The notes: generated by a model from the sequence alone, not told the origin. A stretch of DNA of 45,504 nucleotides from Flavobacteriia bacterium (GCA_026391005.1 JAPLEV010000011.1:1-45504); one strand, 5' to 3'; positions 26,480 through 36,599 are shown, counted from the first letter of the stretch. Numbers and translations: made by a program.

Positions 26480-27226
26480 TTGTATAAATTTATCCTTGGT
26501 ATTGTCGCTTTTTACTTAACTAAGAGCATAGGCTTAGGTTTTCTTGGTTTTATTATTGGAGGATTTATAGATAAGACTCAATCAAATAACGGGAATTCCG
26601 GTGAAAATCAAGGGACTGGTTTTCAATATAGAGGTGCATCCTCAAAATTTGATTTTCAAACGATGCTCATGGCACTTTCAGCTGCAGTAATGAAAGCAGA
26701 TGGTAAAGTACTTAAAGCCGAGTTAGATTTTGTAAAAGCTTTTTTCACCAATCAGTTTGGAAACAAATTTACACCGGAGCACCTAAAATCTCTAAAGTCT
26801 TACATAGACTCAGGACAAATTCCAATGCAGGAAATTTGCTCAGAAATCCGTCTTAAATTACCGATTGAAATACGCGTTCAGCTATTGCATTATTTATTTG
26901 GTATTGCCAAATCAGATGGCAATGTTTCGCAAAGTGAAATGATTGTAATAGAGCGCATTGCTAGCCAACTTGGTGTTACAGCAGTTGAATTTGATAGTGT
27001 AAAAAATATGTTCTACCGAAATGTAGACTCTGATTACAAGATTTTAGGAATTGATGCCTCAGCAAGCGATGAAGAAGTTAAAAAAGCGTATCGCAAAATG
27101 GCCATTACATACCATCCAGATAAAGTAGCACAGATGGGTGAAGAATATCAAAAAGGGGCAAAGGAAAAGTTTCAAAAGATTCAGGATGCATATGAAACCC
27201 TGAAGAAAAGACGTGGTTTCAAGTAA
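26480..27226 (+). CDS. TerB-DnaJ co-chaperone (DjlA-like)
   Basis: A 248-residue protein starting at TTG 26480; there is no earlier in-frame ATG and the next Met is inside the TerB domain, so the conserved N-terminal glycine-rich membrane segment (LGFLGFIIGGFIDKT) would be lost with a later start. Residues about 62-180 are a TerB-like helical domain (SAAVMKADGKVLKAELDFVK; AKSDGNVSQSEMIVIERIA). Residues about 186-246 are a J domain with YKILGIDASASDEEVKKAYR and the HPD motif in TYHPDK, which stimulates Hsp70 ATPase. The order membrane segment, TerB, J domain matches DjlA. It should act at the inner membrane with DnaK. It follows htpG by 50 bases, a sensible chaperone neighbourhood. Confidence 0.92.
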   Translation: MYKFILGIVAFYLTKSIGLGFLGFIIGGFIDKTQSNNGNSGENQGTGFQYRGASSKFDFQTMLMALSAAVMKADGKVLKAELDFVKAFFTNQFGNKFTPEHLKSLKSYIDSGQIPMQEICSEIRLKLPIEIRVQLLHYLFGIAKSDGNVSQSEMIVIERIASQLGVTAVEFDSVKNMFYRNVDSDYKILGIDASASDEEVKKAYRKMAITYHPDKVAQMGEEYQKGAKEKFQKIQDAYETLKKRRGFK

Positions 27227-27249
27227 ATGCTAAAAGTATAAACGGTTAG

Positions 27250-28653
27250 TTATTTTGACCTAAGAAATCCCAAAATTCGTTCGATACTATCTTTGGCATC
27301 TCCATAAAGCATTTCAGCATTTGGCTTATAAAATAGTGGGTTTTCAACACCAGCATATCCCGCCGACATCGATCGCTTCATTATTATTACTTTTTCTGCC
27401 TTCCATGCTTTGATAACAGGCATACCATAAATCGGACTTGATGGATCATCTTCGGCGCCCGGGTTTACAATATCGTTTGCACCTACCACCATAACGACAT
27501 CTGTACTTGGCATATCGTCATTAATTTCATCCATTTCCATCACAATATCATAAGGTACATTTGCTTCTGCTAATAAAACATTCATGTGTCCTGGTAATCG
27601 ACCTGCGACAGGATGTATTGCAAAGCGTACCATGAGGCCTGCTTTTTGTAATTCTTTTACCATTTCATAAATGGGATACTGGGCTTTAGCTACGGCCATT
27701 CCATATCCAGGAACAATTACTACTGATTTAGCATCTTTTAATAATTCTGCTACTTCCTCGTGATTTAGTGCTGTTACCTCCCCTTCGATGGTAGAAGTTC
27801 CTGAAGACACCGCAACCGTTCCAAAACCACCAAGTATAACAGATATAAAAGATCTATTCATCGCTTTGCACATGATGATGGAGAGAATAGCACCTGAACT
27901 TCCGACTAAAGCACCCGTGATGATTAATAAATCATTGCCCAGCATAAATCCAGCAGCGGAGGCTGCCCAACCGGAGTAAGAATTTAACATAGAAACCACT
28001 ACTGGCATATCGGCACCACCAATTGACATTACTAATAAAAAACCAATTAGTCCTGCAATAGCTGTCATTACAATAAGGTAATTTATTCCATAAACATCTG
28101 CTGCCCTAACAAATAATACCCCTAAAACAATACAAATAATCGCCAAAGAAATATTCAATGCGTGACGTCCTTTAAATAACAAGGATTTACTCATAATCTT
28201 GCCTTCAAGTTTTCCCCAAGCCACTATTGACCCAGTAAAAGTTACTGCGCCAATAAAAACACCAATAAAGACCTCTGTTAAATGAATCGACTGCTCTGCG
28301 TTTATTAATGTTTTTGTTTCTGGATCAAGGTAAGACCCAATACCAACTAAAACTGCCGCCAAACCAACAAAACTGTGTAACATAGCAACTAGCTGTGGCA
28401 TCGCTTCCATTTTTACCCGTTTTGCTAATAGTATCCCCACTACAGAGGAAGAGGCGATGGCAACAACAATGTAGACATGTCCCTCGGCTTTTTCACCGAA
28501 TACAGTGGCAATAATTGCCACCAACATTCCAAGAATCCCGTATAGAACTCCACGCTTAGATGACTCAATGGATGATAATCCACCCAAACTTAAAATAAAT
28601 AAAATGCTCGCGAACACATATGCAGCGGTTTGTATTCCTGTTGTCATGATCAT
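27250..28653 (-). CDS. pntB: NAD(P) transhydrogenase subunit beta
   Basis: A 467-residue inner-membrane subunit of the proton-translocating transhydrogenase, which moves hydride from NADH to NADP+ driven by proton entry. The N-terminal two thirds contain about nine helices (TM domain II); the C-terminal about 180 residues are the NADP(H)-binding dIII domain with [35 protein letters not shown] and [10 protein letters not shown]. Length is normal. The ATG follows the pntA stop directly; a second in-frame ATG two codons on is also possible. It converges with the TerB-DnaJ gene after 23 bases. Confidence 0.97.
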   Translation of the reverse strand: MIMTTGIQTAAYVFASILFILSLGGLSSIESSKRGVLYGILGMLVAIIATVFGEKAEGHVYIVVAIASSSVVGILLAKRVKMEAMPQLVAMLHSFVGLAAVLVGIGSYLDPETKTLINAEQSIHLTEVFIGVFIGAVTFTGSIVAWGKLEGKIMSKSLLFKGRHALNISLAIICIVLGVLFVRAADVYGINYLIVMTAIAGLIGFLLVMSIGGADMPVVVSMLNSYSGWAASAAGFMLGNDLLIITGALVGSSGAILSIIMCKAMNRSFISVILGGFGTVAVSSGTSTIEGEVTALNHEEVAELLKDAKSVVIVPGYGMAVAKAQYPIYEMVKELQKAGLMVRFAIHPVAGRLPGHMNVLLAEANVPYDIVMEMDEINDDMPSTDVVMVVGANDIVNPGAEDDPSSPIYGMPVIKAWKAEKVIIMKRSMSAGYAGVENPLFYKPNAEMLYGDAKDSIERILGFLRSK

Positions 28654-30189
28654 TTACTTTTTAAACATTTTTAACATTCTATGTGTCACGAAAAATCCTC
28701 CTACAATATTGATGCAGGCAAAGAATATTGCGATAAAAGCCAATATATTACTTAGATTACCTAAGGTATCTTTTGTTTGGAGTAATCCCCCAACAATTAT
28801 AATTCCACTAATAGCGTTAGTCACCGCCATTAAGGGCGTATGCAAGGCATGAGAAACGTTCCATATAACTTGCCAACCAATAAAAACAGCTAATACAAAA
28901 ACAGTAAAATGCTGCATAAACTCACTTGGGGCAACTTGCCCTAAACCAAACAATAATAAACCGATACATGCCAACTTTATCAACATCGATTTTCCTATAC
29001 TTTTATTCCTCTGTTCGATTGCCTCTTTCGAATCTTCCAAATTCAGCTCTGGAGCCTTAGGTTTTGCTGGACTAACAGGAAGCGGAGCAGGGGGCCAATT
29101 TATCTTCCCTTGATGAGTTACCATAGCCCTTGAAACAATTGCATCATCCATATCAATTTTCCAATTTTCGGCTTTTCCCATATCCTCTAACAAATGGCAC
29201 AAATTATTGCCGTATAACTGCGAAGATTGGGCCGGTAACTGATTTAATTTACCGATAATAGTGACACCATTTTCTGTTTGAAAAATTTCGCCATTTCTAG
29301 TTAAAACACAATTCCCTCCCGAAGATGCTGCTAAATCTACGATTACAGAGCCCGATTTCATAACGGCAACATGATTAGCCAAAATTAATTTTGGTGCTTC
29401 ACGCCCAGGAATTTGGGCGGTGGTAATAATTATATCTACTTCTGCTGCTTGTGCCTCAAACAAAGCCATTTCAGCGTCAATAAATTCCTTGCTCATTTCT
29501 TTTGAATAACCAGAATCTGTTGCCCCATCCTCATTAATTTCTACAGTAAGAAATTGTGCTCCCATAGATTGTATTTGCTCAGCAACTTCTTTTCTAGTAT
29601 CAAAAGCCCTAACAATGGCACCTAATGAATTAGCCGCTCCAATTGCTGCTAATCCGGCAACGCCTGCGCCAATTACCAAAACTTTGGCTGGTTCGACTTT
29701 ACCCGCAGCGGTAATTTGCCCGTTCAAGAAACGTCCAAAATAAAATGCTGACTCTATTACTGCGCGGTATCCTGCGATATTGGCCATAGAAGATAGAACA
29801 TCCATCTTTTGGGCCCTAGAAATTCTAGGAATCGCATCCATAGCGATAGCGCTTATATTTTTATCGGCAAGTTTTTGAAGAAGTGGCTGGTTTTGGGCAG
29901 GCCATAAGTAACTTAACAAAACAGTTCCGCTAAGCATCATGTCAATTTCTTCAACCGATGGTTCTTTAACCTTTAAAATAATAGAAGATTTACTGAAAAC
30001 ATCACTAGCATCTTTAACAATTTGAGCACCAGCGTTTTGGAATTGAGCGTCAGAAAAATTCGCTTTCAATCCTGCGTTGCTTTGAATTATTACCTCGAAA
30101 CCTTGTTTTAGTAATCGCTTAACTGTTTGTGGGGTGGCCGCTACTCTTGCTTCATTAGCCGAAATTTCACTTGGAATACCTACTATCAT
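28654..30189 (-). CDS. pntA: NAD(P) transhydrogenase subunit alpha
   Basis: A 511-residue fused alpha subunit, same architecture as the E. coli form. Residues 1-380 are the NAD(H)-binding dI domain ([22 protein letters not shown] start; Rossmann motif [20 protein letters not shown] and [11 protein letters not shown]). A proline-rich linker (about 385-400) follows, then four transmembrane helices (about 415-511). Together with PntB it forms the proton-pumping transhydrogenase supplying NADPH. A -7-like GATATTTG lies upstream within the 131-base gap after sufD, so pntAB is probably separate from the suf operon. Confidence 0.97.
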   Translation of the reverse strand: MIVGIPSEISANEARVAATPQTVKRLLKQGFEVIIQSNAGLKANFSDAQFQNAGAQIVKDASDVFSKSSIILKVKEPSVEEIDMMLSGTVLLSYLWPAQNQPLLQKLADKNISAIAMDAIPRISRAQKMDVLSSMANIAGYRAVIESAFYFGRFLNGQITAAGKVEPAKVLVIGAGVAGLAAIGAANSLGAIVRAFDTRKEVAEQIQSMGAQFLTVEINEDGATDSGYSKEMSKEFIDAEMALFEAQAAEVDIIITTAQIPGREAPKLILANHVAVMKSGSVIVDLAASSGGNCVLTRNGEIFQTENGVTIIGKLNQLPAQSSQLYGNNLCHLLEDMGKAENWKIDMDDAIVSRAMVTHQGKINWPPAPLPVSPAKPKAPELNLEDSKEAIEQRNKSIGKSMLIKLACIGLLLFGLGQVAPSEFMQHFTVFVLAVFIGWQVIWNVSHALHTPLMAVTNAISGIIIVGGLLQTKDTLGNLSNILAFIAIFFACINIVGGFFVTHRMLKMFKK

Positions 30190-30320
30190 TGTATTTAAAA
30201 AGCTTTATTATAAACAAATATCCTTGAGGTGAGTTAAAAAAAATAATTGTTTACTTGTTATTTAATATTTAATCTTCGCAAAAAACGAGCAAAGAATACA
30301 TTCAAAATTAAAGTGCTCTA

Positions 30321-31586
30321 TTAATGCTCTTCCTCATATTGCCAATTAAAACGCTTGGCTAATTTCGCGTAAATATACGTTTTTACCTCTTTAGAAACTA
30401 TTTTTGAAAAGACATCTTGCATAAAGGCAGCGACAACCATCTGTCGAGCGGCTGCATCTGATATCCCGCGACTACGAAGATAAAAGACAGCTTCCTCGTC
30501 CAATTGCCCTGTTGTTGAGCCATGCGAACATTTCACATCATCTGCATATATCTCTAACTCGGGTTTTGAATTAACAGTAGCGTCATTACTTAGCAAAACA
30601 TTCGCATTTGATTGAAAAGCATTAATTTTCTGAGCATTTGGTCGAACGAATACTTTCCCATTGAAAACAGCAGTCGATTTTTCATCCAAAACTCCTTTAT
30701 ACAATTCATAAGAATTACAATTCGGAAAAATATGATCAACCGTAGTATGGTTATCCACGTGTTGATTTTCCTTCATTATGTATGCGCCGTTAAGATGAGT
30801 TTCACAATTCTCTCCTTCCACATTAACCAACACGTCATTCCGAACAAATGCTCCATTAAGCGTAACGGTATTTAAGGTAAAATTAGAGTCCTTTAATTGG
30901 CTAATGTTTTCTGTTGAGAAATGAAAATTTGCCGCTTCATCATTTTGAATTTTCGTCATTATCAAGTGACTGTTTTCTTTTAAAAAAACACTCCAATGAA
31001 CATTTGAATAAGCTTCATGTGCATTGTTAGAAAAATAACCAACATGAACATTAGCATTCGCCCCTAAACCAAGCTGAATTTGATTCCTCCAAAAATTTGG
31101 TTGTTTTGGTCCGTCAGAAATAAATAGTAACTGAATCGGTTTATCAACCTGAATGCCCTCAGCGACATTTATTACACAGCCATTCTGAGCGTGAGCGACA
31201 TTTAATTTTGCAACATGGCCTTCATTAATTGATTCTAACCAATCCGTTGCCACGATTTGTGAGCCAATTTTAATAGAAAGTCCATTTGGCAAATTCGGAG
31301 AACAATAGATACTACTCTCATTTTGAAAAACAAGGGTGTAAGCATCTTTTACCATAGAATAAGATGACCAATCAATCAATTCGGATGAACTACTTTCTAG
31401 TTTAATTTTTGCCACACGATTTAAGCGTGTATATTTCCAAGCTTCTTGACGGGAATTCGGAAAATCCATTTCAACAAGCGCCTTTTCGTTGGCATCGATT
31501 AACAGTTTTGGCAGTAACAATTTAGCAGGAAGTAGATTCTTCCTAAATGACTGAAGATTTACTTTAGTAACTGACTCCATTTCCAT
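30321..31586 (-). CDS. sufD: Fe-S cluster assembly protein SufD
   Basis: About 421 residues from ATG 31586; a TTG at 31595 overlapping the sufC stop (TTGA) would add three residues. The C-terminal right-handed helix domain has the SufB/SufD core, including YADDVKCSHGSTTGQLDEEA with the conserved Cys and His, and RSRGISDAAARQMVVAAF. SufD pairs with SufB and the SufC ATPase as the scaffold on which Fe-S clusters are built in the cytosol. It is the last suf gene here. The cysteine desulfurase SufS and SufE usually follow in Bacteroidota but are absent; pntA comes next. Confidence 0.95.
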   Translation of the reverse strand: MEMESVTKVNLQSFRKNLLPAKLLLPKLLIDANEKALVEMDFPNSRQEAWKYTRLNRVAKIKLESSSSELIDWSSYSMVKDAYTLVFQNESSIYCSPNLPNGLSIKIGSQIVATDWLESINEGHVAKLNVAHAQNGCVINVAEGIQVDKPIQLLFISDGPKQPNFWRNQIQLGLGANANVHVGYFSNNAHEAYSNVHWSVFLKENSHLIMTKIQNDEAANFHFSTENISQLKDSNFTLNTVTLNGAFVRNDVLVNVEGENCETHLNGAYIMKENQHVDNHTTVDHIFPNCNSYELYKGVLDEKSTAVFNGKVFVRPNAQKINAFQSNANVLLSNDATVNSKPELEIYADDVKCSHGSTTGQLDEEAVFYLRSRGISDAAARQMVVAAFMQDVFSKIVSKEVKTYIYAKLAKRFNWQYEEEH

Positions 31587-31591
31587 AGTTT

Positions 31592-32344
31592 TCAATTAGC
31601 CGCATTATTTTTTATCCAGTCATACCCTTTTTCCTCCAATTCAAGAGCAAGTTCTTTTCTACCTGACTTTACAATTTTACCATCGTACAATACGTGAACA
31701 AAATCAGGTATAATATAGTCTAATAAACGTTGATAGTGGGTAATTATAATTGTCGCATTCTCATTGGTTTTTAATTGATTTACCCCATTTGCAACAATTC
31801 GTAAGGCATCGATATCTAAGCCAGAATCCGTTTCATCCAAAATGGCTAATTTGGGATTCAGCATGGCCATTTGAAAAATTTCATTTCGTTTTTTTTCACC
31901 ACCAGAGAAACCTTCATTCACAGATCGAGAGGCCAATTTACTATCCAATTCAACGAGAGCAGATTTATCCCTAACCAATGCCATAAATTCCTTTGCTGAC
32001 ATTGCTTTCTCGCCCTTATGGTCTCTTATTTCATTTATAGCGGTTCGAAGGAAATTAACATTCGAAACACCCGGAATTTCTACCGGATATTGAAAGGCCA
32101 AAAACAAACCTTCTCGTGCTCTTTCCTCAACAGATAAATCCAACAGATCTTCTCCATTAAAGTCAATTTCACCTGCTGTAATTTCATATTCTTCCCTTCC
32201 AGCTAATATAGATGCAAGCGTACTCTTTCCAGCACCATTTGGCCCCATAATCGCATGCACTTCGCCGGCATTCACATTTAGAGTAAGCCCTTTTAAAATG
32301 GCCTTTCCATTTATACTCGCATGCAAGTCCTTAATCGTAATCAT
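31592..32344 (-). CDS. sufC: Fe-S assembly ATPase SufC
   Basis: A 250-residue ABC-type ATPase that drives shape changes of the SufBCD scaffold. Walker A GPNGAGKST (about 34-42), Q loop (FLAFQYPVEIPGVSN), the SufC-type signature GFSGGEKKRNE and Walker B AILDETDSGLD are present. There are no transmembrane helices, which separates it from transporters. It lies 27 bases after sufB and overlaps or abuts sufD. Confidence 0.97.
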   Translation of the reverse strand: MITIKDLHASINGKAILKGLTLNVNAGEVHAIMGPNGAGKSTLASILAGREEYEITAGEIDFNGEDLLDLSVEERAREGLFLAFQYPVEIPGVSNVNFLRTAINEIRDHKGEKAMSAKEFMALVRDKSALVELDSKLASRSVNEGFSGGEKKRNEIFQMAMLNPKLAILDETDSGLDIDALRIVANGVNQLKTNENATIIITHYQRLLDYIIPDFVHVLYDGKIVKSGRKELALELEEKGYDWIKNNAAN

Positions 32345-32371
32345 ATCTTTCTTTTTTATTTTAAAGAGAAA

Positions 32372-33820
32372 TTAACCTACACTTCCCTCTAAACTAATGG
32401 TTAATAATTTTTGTGCTTCAACCGCAAATTCCATCGGTAATTGGTTCAATACTTCTTTACAATATCCATTAACAATTAAACCAATTGCTTTCTCTTCACT
32501 AATACCGCGTTGTTTACAATAAAATAGTTGATCCTCACCAATTTTCGAAGTCGTTGCCTCGTGCTCAATTTTTGCGCTGCTATTTTTACACTCAATATAA
32601 GGAAAGGTATGAGCACCGCATTCACTCGACATTAATAGGGAATCACATTGCGAAAAATTACGCGCATTGTGTGCGTTTTTGTGAATTTGAACCAATCCTC
32701 GATATGAATTTTGAGATTTCCCTGCAGAAATACCTTTCGAAATAATGGTCGATTTTGTGTTTTTACCAAGGTGAATCATTTTGGTGCCTGTATCTGCCTG
32801 CTGATAGTTGTTGGTAACGGCAACAGAGTAAAATTCACCAACTGAATTGTCTCCTTTTAATATACAAGAAGGATATTTCCACGTTACGGCTGATCCTGTT
32901 TCAACCTGTGTCCATGAGATTTTTGCGTTTTTTTCGCAGATCCCTCTTTTCGTGACGAAATTAAAAATGCCCCCAAGTCCATTCTTGTCACCTGGATACC
33001 AATTTTGAACGGTAGAATATTTTATTTCGGCATTATCCAATGCAATTAATTCTACAACGGCGGCATGAAGTTGATTTTCATCGCGTTGCGGAGCTGTACA
33101 TCCCTCTAAATAAGAAACATAGGAGCCTTCGTCAGCGATGACTAATGTCCGTTCAAATTGTCCTGTTCCCCCTGCATTAATTCTAAAATAAGTAGAAAGC
33201 TCCATAGGACAACGCACACCTTTTGGAATATAGCAAAATGAACCATCGGTAAAAACCGCCGCATTTAGCGCTGCATAATAATTATCTTGAGTTGGAATTA
33301 CAGATCCCATGTATTTTTTTACTAAGTCTGGATGGTTTTGAACTGCATCTGAAAAGGAGCAGAAGATAATGCCTAATTCGCCTAACTTTTCTTTAAATGA
33401 GGTTGCTACAGAAACAGAATCCATTACAAAATCAACCGCTACTCCAGTTAATCTTTGTTGCTCCAACATCGATATTCCTAACTTGGTCATCGTTGCTTTC
33501 ATCTCAGGATCCACATCATCCCATGACTCATATTTTTTAGTTTGTTTAGGAGCTGAGTAATAAGCAATCGCTTGAAAATCTGGTTTTTTGTATTTAACAT
33601 GGGCCCATGAGGGCTCTTTCATGGTTGACCATAGCGATAAGGCATTAAGTCGATAATCAAGCAGCCATTCTGGTTCTTCTTTTTTTGAGGATATCAATCT
33701 AACAATATCTTCATTAAGTCCAATAGGGATGGTATCTGTATCAATATCACTTACAAAACCAAATTTATATTCTTGATTTTTAAGTTCTTCTGCTAATTCG
33801 TCCTCGGTATAGTTTGCCAT
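32372..33820 (-). CDS. sufB: Fe-S cluster assembly protein SufB
   Basis: A 482-residue scaffold protein. Recognised by [20 protein letters not shown] and [20 protein letters not shown] near the C terminus, [20 protein letters not shown] in the core and the N-terminal [12 protein letters not shown]. The Cys in the C-terminal block is the proposed sulfur acceptor or cluster ligand. Length is normal. It sits 19 bases downstream of the A-type carrier gene, second in a sufABCD operon. Confidence 0.97.
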   Translation of the reverse strand: MANYTEDELAEELKNQEYKFGFVSDIDTDTIPIGLNEDIVRLISSKKEEPEWLLDYRLNALSLWSTMKEPSWAHVKYKKPDFQAIAYYSAPKQTKKYESWDDVDPEMKATMTKLGISMLEQQRLTGVAVDFVMDSVSVATSFKEKLGELGIIFCSFSDAVQNHPDLVKKYMGSVIPTQDNYYAALNAAVFTDGSFCYIPKGVRCPMELSTYFRINAGGTGQFERTLVIADEGSYVSYLEGCTAPQRDENQLHAAVVELIALDNAEIKYSTVQNWYPGDKNGLGGIFNFVTKRGICEKNAKISWTQVETGSAVTWKYPSCILKGDNSVGEFYSVAVTNNYQQADTGTKMIHLGKNTKSTIISKGISAGKSQNSYRGLVQIHKNAHNARNFSQCDSLLMSSECGAHTFPYIECKNSSAKIEHEATTSKIGEDQLFYCKQRGISEEKAIGLIVNGYCKEVLNQLPMEFAVEAQKLLTISLEGSVG

Positions 33821-33839
33821 TAGTTCAGTTCAATTGTAT

Positions 33840-34163
33840 TTATACAGAGAAAGATTCTCCACAACCACAAGTACGATCAGCATTTGGATTTTTAAAAACA
33901 AATCCTTTTCCGTTTAATCCTCCGGAGAAATCTAGAACAGTGCCTATTAAGTATAAATAACTTTTCTTGTCCACAACAACCGTTACCCCATTGTCTTCAA
34001 TATTAGTATCACCTTCTTGATGTTGATTGTCAAAAGTAAGTTGATACATAAGACCCGAGCACCCTCCTCCTTGAACGCCTACACGAATAAAATACCCCGA
34101 CTTGCCATCATCTTCCATTAAACGTATAGCTTGGTTTTTTGCTTGATCTGTAACTGTTATCAT
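33840..34163 (-). CDS. sufA: A-type Fe-S carrier protein (SufA/IscA/HesB family)
   Basis: A 107-residue HesB-fold protein with the three ligand cysteines of A-type carriers: Cys35 in GGGCSGLMY and Cys99/Cys101 in the terminal CGCGESFSV. It receives clusters from the SufBCD scaffold and passes them to target enzymes. First gene of the operon, with a good promoter 45-75 bases upstream. Symbol given from operon context; the family alone does not separate SufA from IscA or ErpA. Confidence 0.93.
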   Translation of the reverse strand: MITVTDQAKNQAIRLMEDDGKSGYFIRVGVQGGGCSGLMYQLTFDNQHQEGDTNIEDNGVTVVVDKKSYLYLIGTVLDFSGGLNGKGFVFKNPNADRTCGCGESFSV

Positions 34164-34207
34164 TTCGTTCTATTTAGATTAATTATAAATAACAACTAAT
34201 TAAAGTA

Positions 34208-34238
34208 CAAAAATACCTTATTTAAAGGATTGACACAA
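34208..34238 (-). promoter_or_regulatory. Promoter of the suf operon
   Basis: On the minus strand TTG (34238-34236), 20 bases, then TATTTTTG (34215-34208), an exact TAnnTTTG with standard spacing. Transcription should start near 34203, about 40 bases before the sufA ATG. The -33 element lies inside the left arm of a 10-bp inverted repeat. Confidence 0.65.
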
Positions 34239-34270
34239 CTATTTTATAAACAAGTTAAGTAAATAGTTGT
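34235..34270. repeat. 10-bp perfect inverted repeat between suf and the SDR gene
   Basis: ACAACTATTT (34235-34244) and AAATAGTTGT (34261-34270) are exact reverse complements separated by 16 bases (arm centres 26 bases apart, about 2.5 helical turns). The left arm covers the -33 element of the suf promoter, a natural operator position. Terminator function is unlikely because the repeat is upstream of both divergent genes and has no T run. Confidence 0.6.
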
Positions 34271-34297
34271 TTAAAATACGAACTTAAAAAAAACAAA

Positions 34298-34960
34298 ATG
34301 AATCATTTAATAATTGGGGGCAACAGCGGAATTGGAAAAGCTGTTGTTGATTTACTTGGTGAATCTGACTGCGTTATATTTTCGAGAACTGGCGACGGGA
34401 GCAATTCTAACCATCATCAAATTAATGTTTTGACTGATAATCTTCCTGATTTGCCACAATTAAAAACAATCGTTTATTGCCCAGGGACAATACAGTTAAA
34501 ACCTTTTCATCGGTTTAGTGAAGAGGATTTTCTAAACGATTTACAGACTAACGTAATTGGTGCAATTAAGGTCTTGCAATTTTATCAAAAAACACTTAAA
34601 TCAAATAACGGCAATGTTGTATTATTTAGCACAATTGCTATAAGCCAAGGCATGGGTTTCCACTCTTCCATTGCGGTTTCAAAAGGAGCGATAGAAGGCC
34701 TTATGAAAAGTCTTGCTGCTGAGTGGGCGCCTTTTGTGAGAGTAAATTGTATTGCGCCATCTTTAACAGATACCCCTTTAGCCCAAGATCTATTAAATAC
34801 AGAACAAAAAAGGGAGGGTGCGAATAATCGTCACCCACTAAAGCGAATCGGAACGCCAATTGATATTGCTCAAGGCGTAAAATTTTTAATTGAAAACACT
34901 TGGATTACCGGCCAAATAATCCATATCGATGGGGGTCTTTCTTCGTTGAGAATGTTGTAA
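34298..34960 (+). CDS. SDR-family protein lacking the catalytic tyrosine
   Basis: A 220-residue short-chain dehydrogenase-like protein. The cofactor loop is GGNSGIG (about 7-13), there is a VYCPGT in place of NNAG, and the C-terminal segment APSLTDTPLAQDLL followed by WITGQIIHIDGGLS is typical of SDRs. The active-site stretch reads FSTIAISQGMGFHSSIAVSK: the Ser and Lys are there, but the position four before the Lys, normally Tyr, is Ile. The protein may therefore not catalyse ordinary dehydrogenation. I recall a group of bacterial relatives with HSS-x-AxSKGA here, so it is probably a family trait. It is divergent from sufA across the inverted repeat. Confidence 0.88.
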   Translation: MNHLIIGGNSGIGKAVVDLLGESDCVIFSRTGDGSNSNHHQINVLTDNLPDLPQLKTIVYCPGTIQLKPFHRFSEEDFLNDLQTNVIGAIKVLQFYQKTLKSNNGNVVLFSTIAISQGMGFHSSIAVSKGAIEGLMKSLAAEWAPFVRVNCIAPSLTDTPLAQDLLNTEQKREGANNRHPLKRIGTPIDIAQGVKFLIENTWITGQIIHIDGGLSSLRML

Positions 34961-34961
34961 A

Positions 34962-34990
34962 AAAAAAAAGAGGGATAAACCCTCTTCTTT
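34962..34990. terminator. Bidirectional terminator between converging genes
   Basis: AAGAGGG (34968-34974) and CCCTCTT (34980-34986) form a 7-bp stem with a 5-base loop. A run of A lies to its left, giving a long T tract for the minus strand, and a CTTTT follows on the plus strand. It would stop both the SDR transcript and the small secreted-protein transcript, which converge here. Confidence 0.8.
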
Positions 34991-35009
34991 TCATTCTTAC
35001 GCTTGGAGA

Positions 35010-35345
35010 TTATCGGTTAATTTCTATTGTTTTTGTGTAAAGAATTGCATCATTTGATTTGAAAACGATGGTATAAGTTCCATTTATCAGATCATTCAGA
35101 TGTAGCTCGGATGCCCCCATAACAGGAATCGTTGGCATAAACTGACCGTTTGAGGAAGTTATTTCAATAGTCTCAATACGATTGTCTTTCCAATTTATTC
35201 TAGCATTTCCGGTTTCAAAATTGGTTACAACTTGAATTAGATCATCATCTGAGATAGGATCTTTCATTTGCTTAGAAAATGTAGTGGACACCATCATTAT
35301 TGATATGATTAAGAGCAATGACTTGAAATTAAATAGTGTTTTCAT
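35010..35345 (-). CDS. Small secreted protein with T9SS-like C-terminal strands
   Basis: About 111 residues from ATG 35345, which gives a proper signal peptide (KTLFNFKSLLLIISIMMVST); the longer frame back to 35414 only adds non-signal sequence. The mature part, about 85 residues, ends with RIETIEITSSNGQFMPTIPV then LNGTYTIVFKSNDAILY-like strands, which look like an isolated T9SS type A sorting/beta-sandwich domain with almost no cargo. A -7-like element (CAACTTTG on the minus strand, 35377-35370) lies 25 bases upstream. Function unknown; it may be a small surface protein or the remainder of a larger one. Confidence 0.65.
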   Translation of the reverse strand: MKTLFNFKSLLLIISIMMVSTTFSKQMKDPISDDDLIQVVTNFETGNARINWKDNRIETIEITSSNGQFMPTIPVMGASELHLNDLINGTYTIVFKSNDAILYTKTIEINR

Positions 35346-35377
35346 GGTTTTAAGTTTAGTTTGTTCAATCAAAGTTG

Positions 35378-35769
35378 AGCTAATTATATTTTTTAAACTC
35401 ATCTTTTGTGGCATACGTGATTAAAATACAATTAGTTACATAGTCAATTATAAGTAGTAATACTTAGATAATAGATTATATGCTATTATTCGAAATAATA
35501 AATTGTTAATGAGGTTTACTCATTTGGCTAGCACAAAGAATCATTTGCTAAGGCCAAAAAATAATCTTTACCTTAATTTAACACTGAAATAATAAAAAGA
35601 GAAGGCAAGAAGCTTATTATTTTGGGAATTGATTTCTGCTTGGAGAGGCAGTTTTATAGTCATAGTAATTTAAATTGATTTCACTAAAACAAAATGATAA
35701 GCACCTTGTCCTTTTTATTTAAATCCAATTTATTTCTTTAAACAACAGAAAAACCAAATAGTTCTTAGT
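35378..35769. other. Intergenic region with one small stem-loop
   Basis: AT-rich gap with no convincing ORF. ATAATAG (35468-35474) and CTATTAT (35483-35489) form a 7-bp A/T stem with an 8-base loop, too weak to call a terminator. Nothing else stands out. Confidence 0.5.
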
Positions 35770-36516
35770 TTATTTATTTTGCACTATTTTATATAGAACA
35801 GGTCTACTTGGACTTGCATCATTTTCAAAAGCAGCCATTTGAAGCTCTAAGATGTATTCGCCATCAATAATAGATTCATCAACAAAAATTAATTCTGTTA
35901 TGGTTCTATCTATTCGATTTTTATGAGGAACTTCCCAAAAAGCGTGATGGAATGCTAATTCACCTCCATCTTTTTCTTTATCGACGGACGGCAAGTCTAA
36001 AAGAAGGTGCTTAATGTTCTTTTCGTTCAAAACCTTAATCCCTTCCAATGCTAAAAATGGCGGGTTAGTATCTGCATAATTGACTGCTTTTTTTATCGAG
36101 CTATTAGGCAAGGTTCTTATAATGAGGGCTTCGATACTTTTTTCATCAGGAAGAGTCGGAATGAAAATGACCCTATCTCCGTTTGCTTGCTCCTCTGGCA
36201 CTATAGAAATTAAAAGCGCACGAAAGAAAAACGTTTTAAGAACCTTATTAACGGATAAAACTTCCTCAGTAATATGACCACAGGACTCTGTATGGGTTCC
36301 ATGTCCATGCGGATTAAACCATATAGACCGAAAATTTACATCTCCTCCTTGCTGTACACTTCCAAGAAATCCATTTTCCCGCACAATTTCCATTTTGGGA
36401 GGCGGGACATACCATGCACTTAGCGTTTGGTTTTCTGCAATTCCAATAGATAAATCCAATGGAAAATCAGTGTCAATAAATTCATTTTCATTTAAATAAA
36501 AGCGCATAGCATCCAA
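35770..36516 (-). CDS. Cyclase-family (KynB-like) metal-dependent hydrolase
   Basis: A 248-residue cytosolic protein of the cyclase/kynurenine formamidase family. The metal site is NPHGHGTHTESCGHI (about 68-82), equivalent to HxGTHxDxPxH in KynB, with Glu replacing the Asp and Cys-Gly replacing the Ala-Pro region. LLLDLPSVDKEKDGG and a later AFHHAFWE supply further family positions. Members hydrolyse amides or lactone-like substrates with zinc or manganese; which one is unclear. The ATG at 36516 or the second ATG three codons later could be used. It stands alone, back to back with glyS. Confidence 0.82.
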   Translation of the reverse strand: MDAMRFYLNENEFIDTDFPLDLSIGIAENQTLSAWYVPPPKMEIVRENGFLGSVQQGGDVNFRSIWFNPHGHGTHTESCGHITEEVLSVNKVLKTFFFRALLISIVPEEQANGDRVIFIPTLPDEKSIEALIIRTLPNSSIKKAVNYADTNPPFLALEGIKVLNEKNIKHLLLDLPSVDKEKDGGELAFHHAFWEVPHKNRIDRTITELIFVDESIIDGEYILELQMAAFENDASPSRPVLYKIVQNK

Positions 36517-36599
36517 ATTTATTAATTATCATTCACTTAATTAAATATCCAATGTTGAAATTGTTAGGTAAGCATAACCTGCAGCAAAGATATTGCTTG

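Noticed and set aside
35468..35489. 7-bp stem-loop as terminator or regulatory RNA
   Set aside because: The stem is only A/T plus one G/C pair, has no T run and lies far from gene ends.
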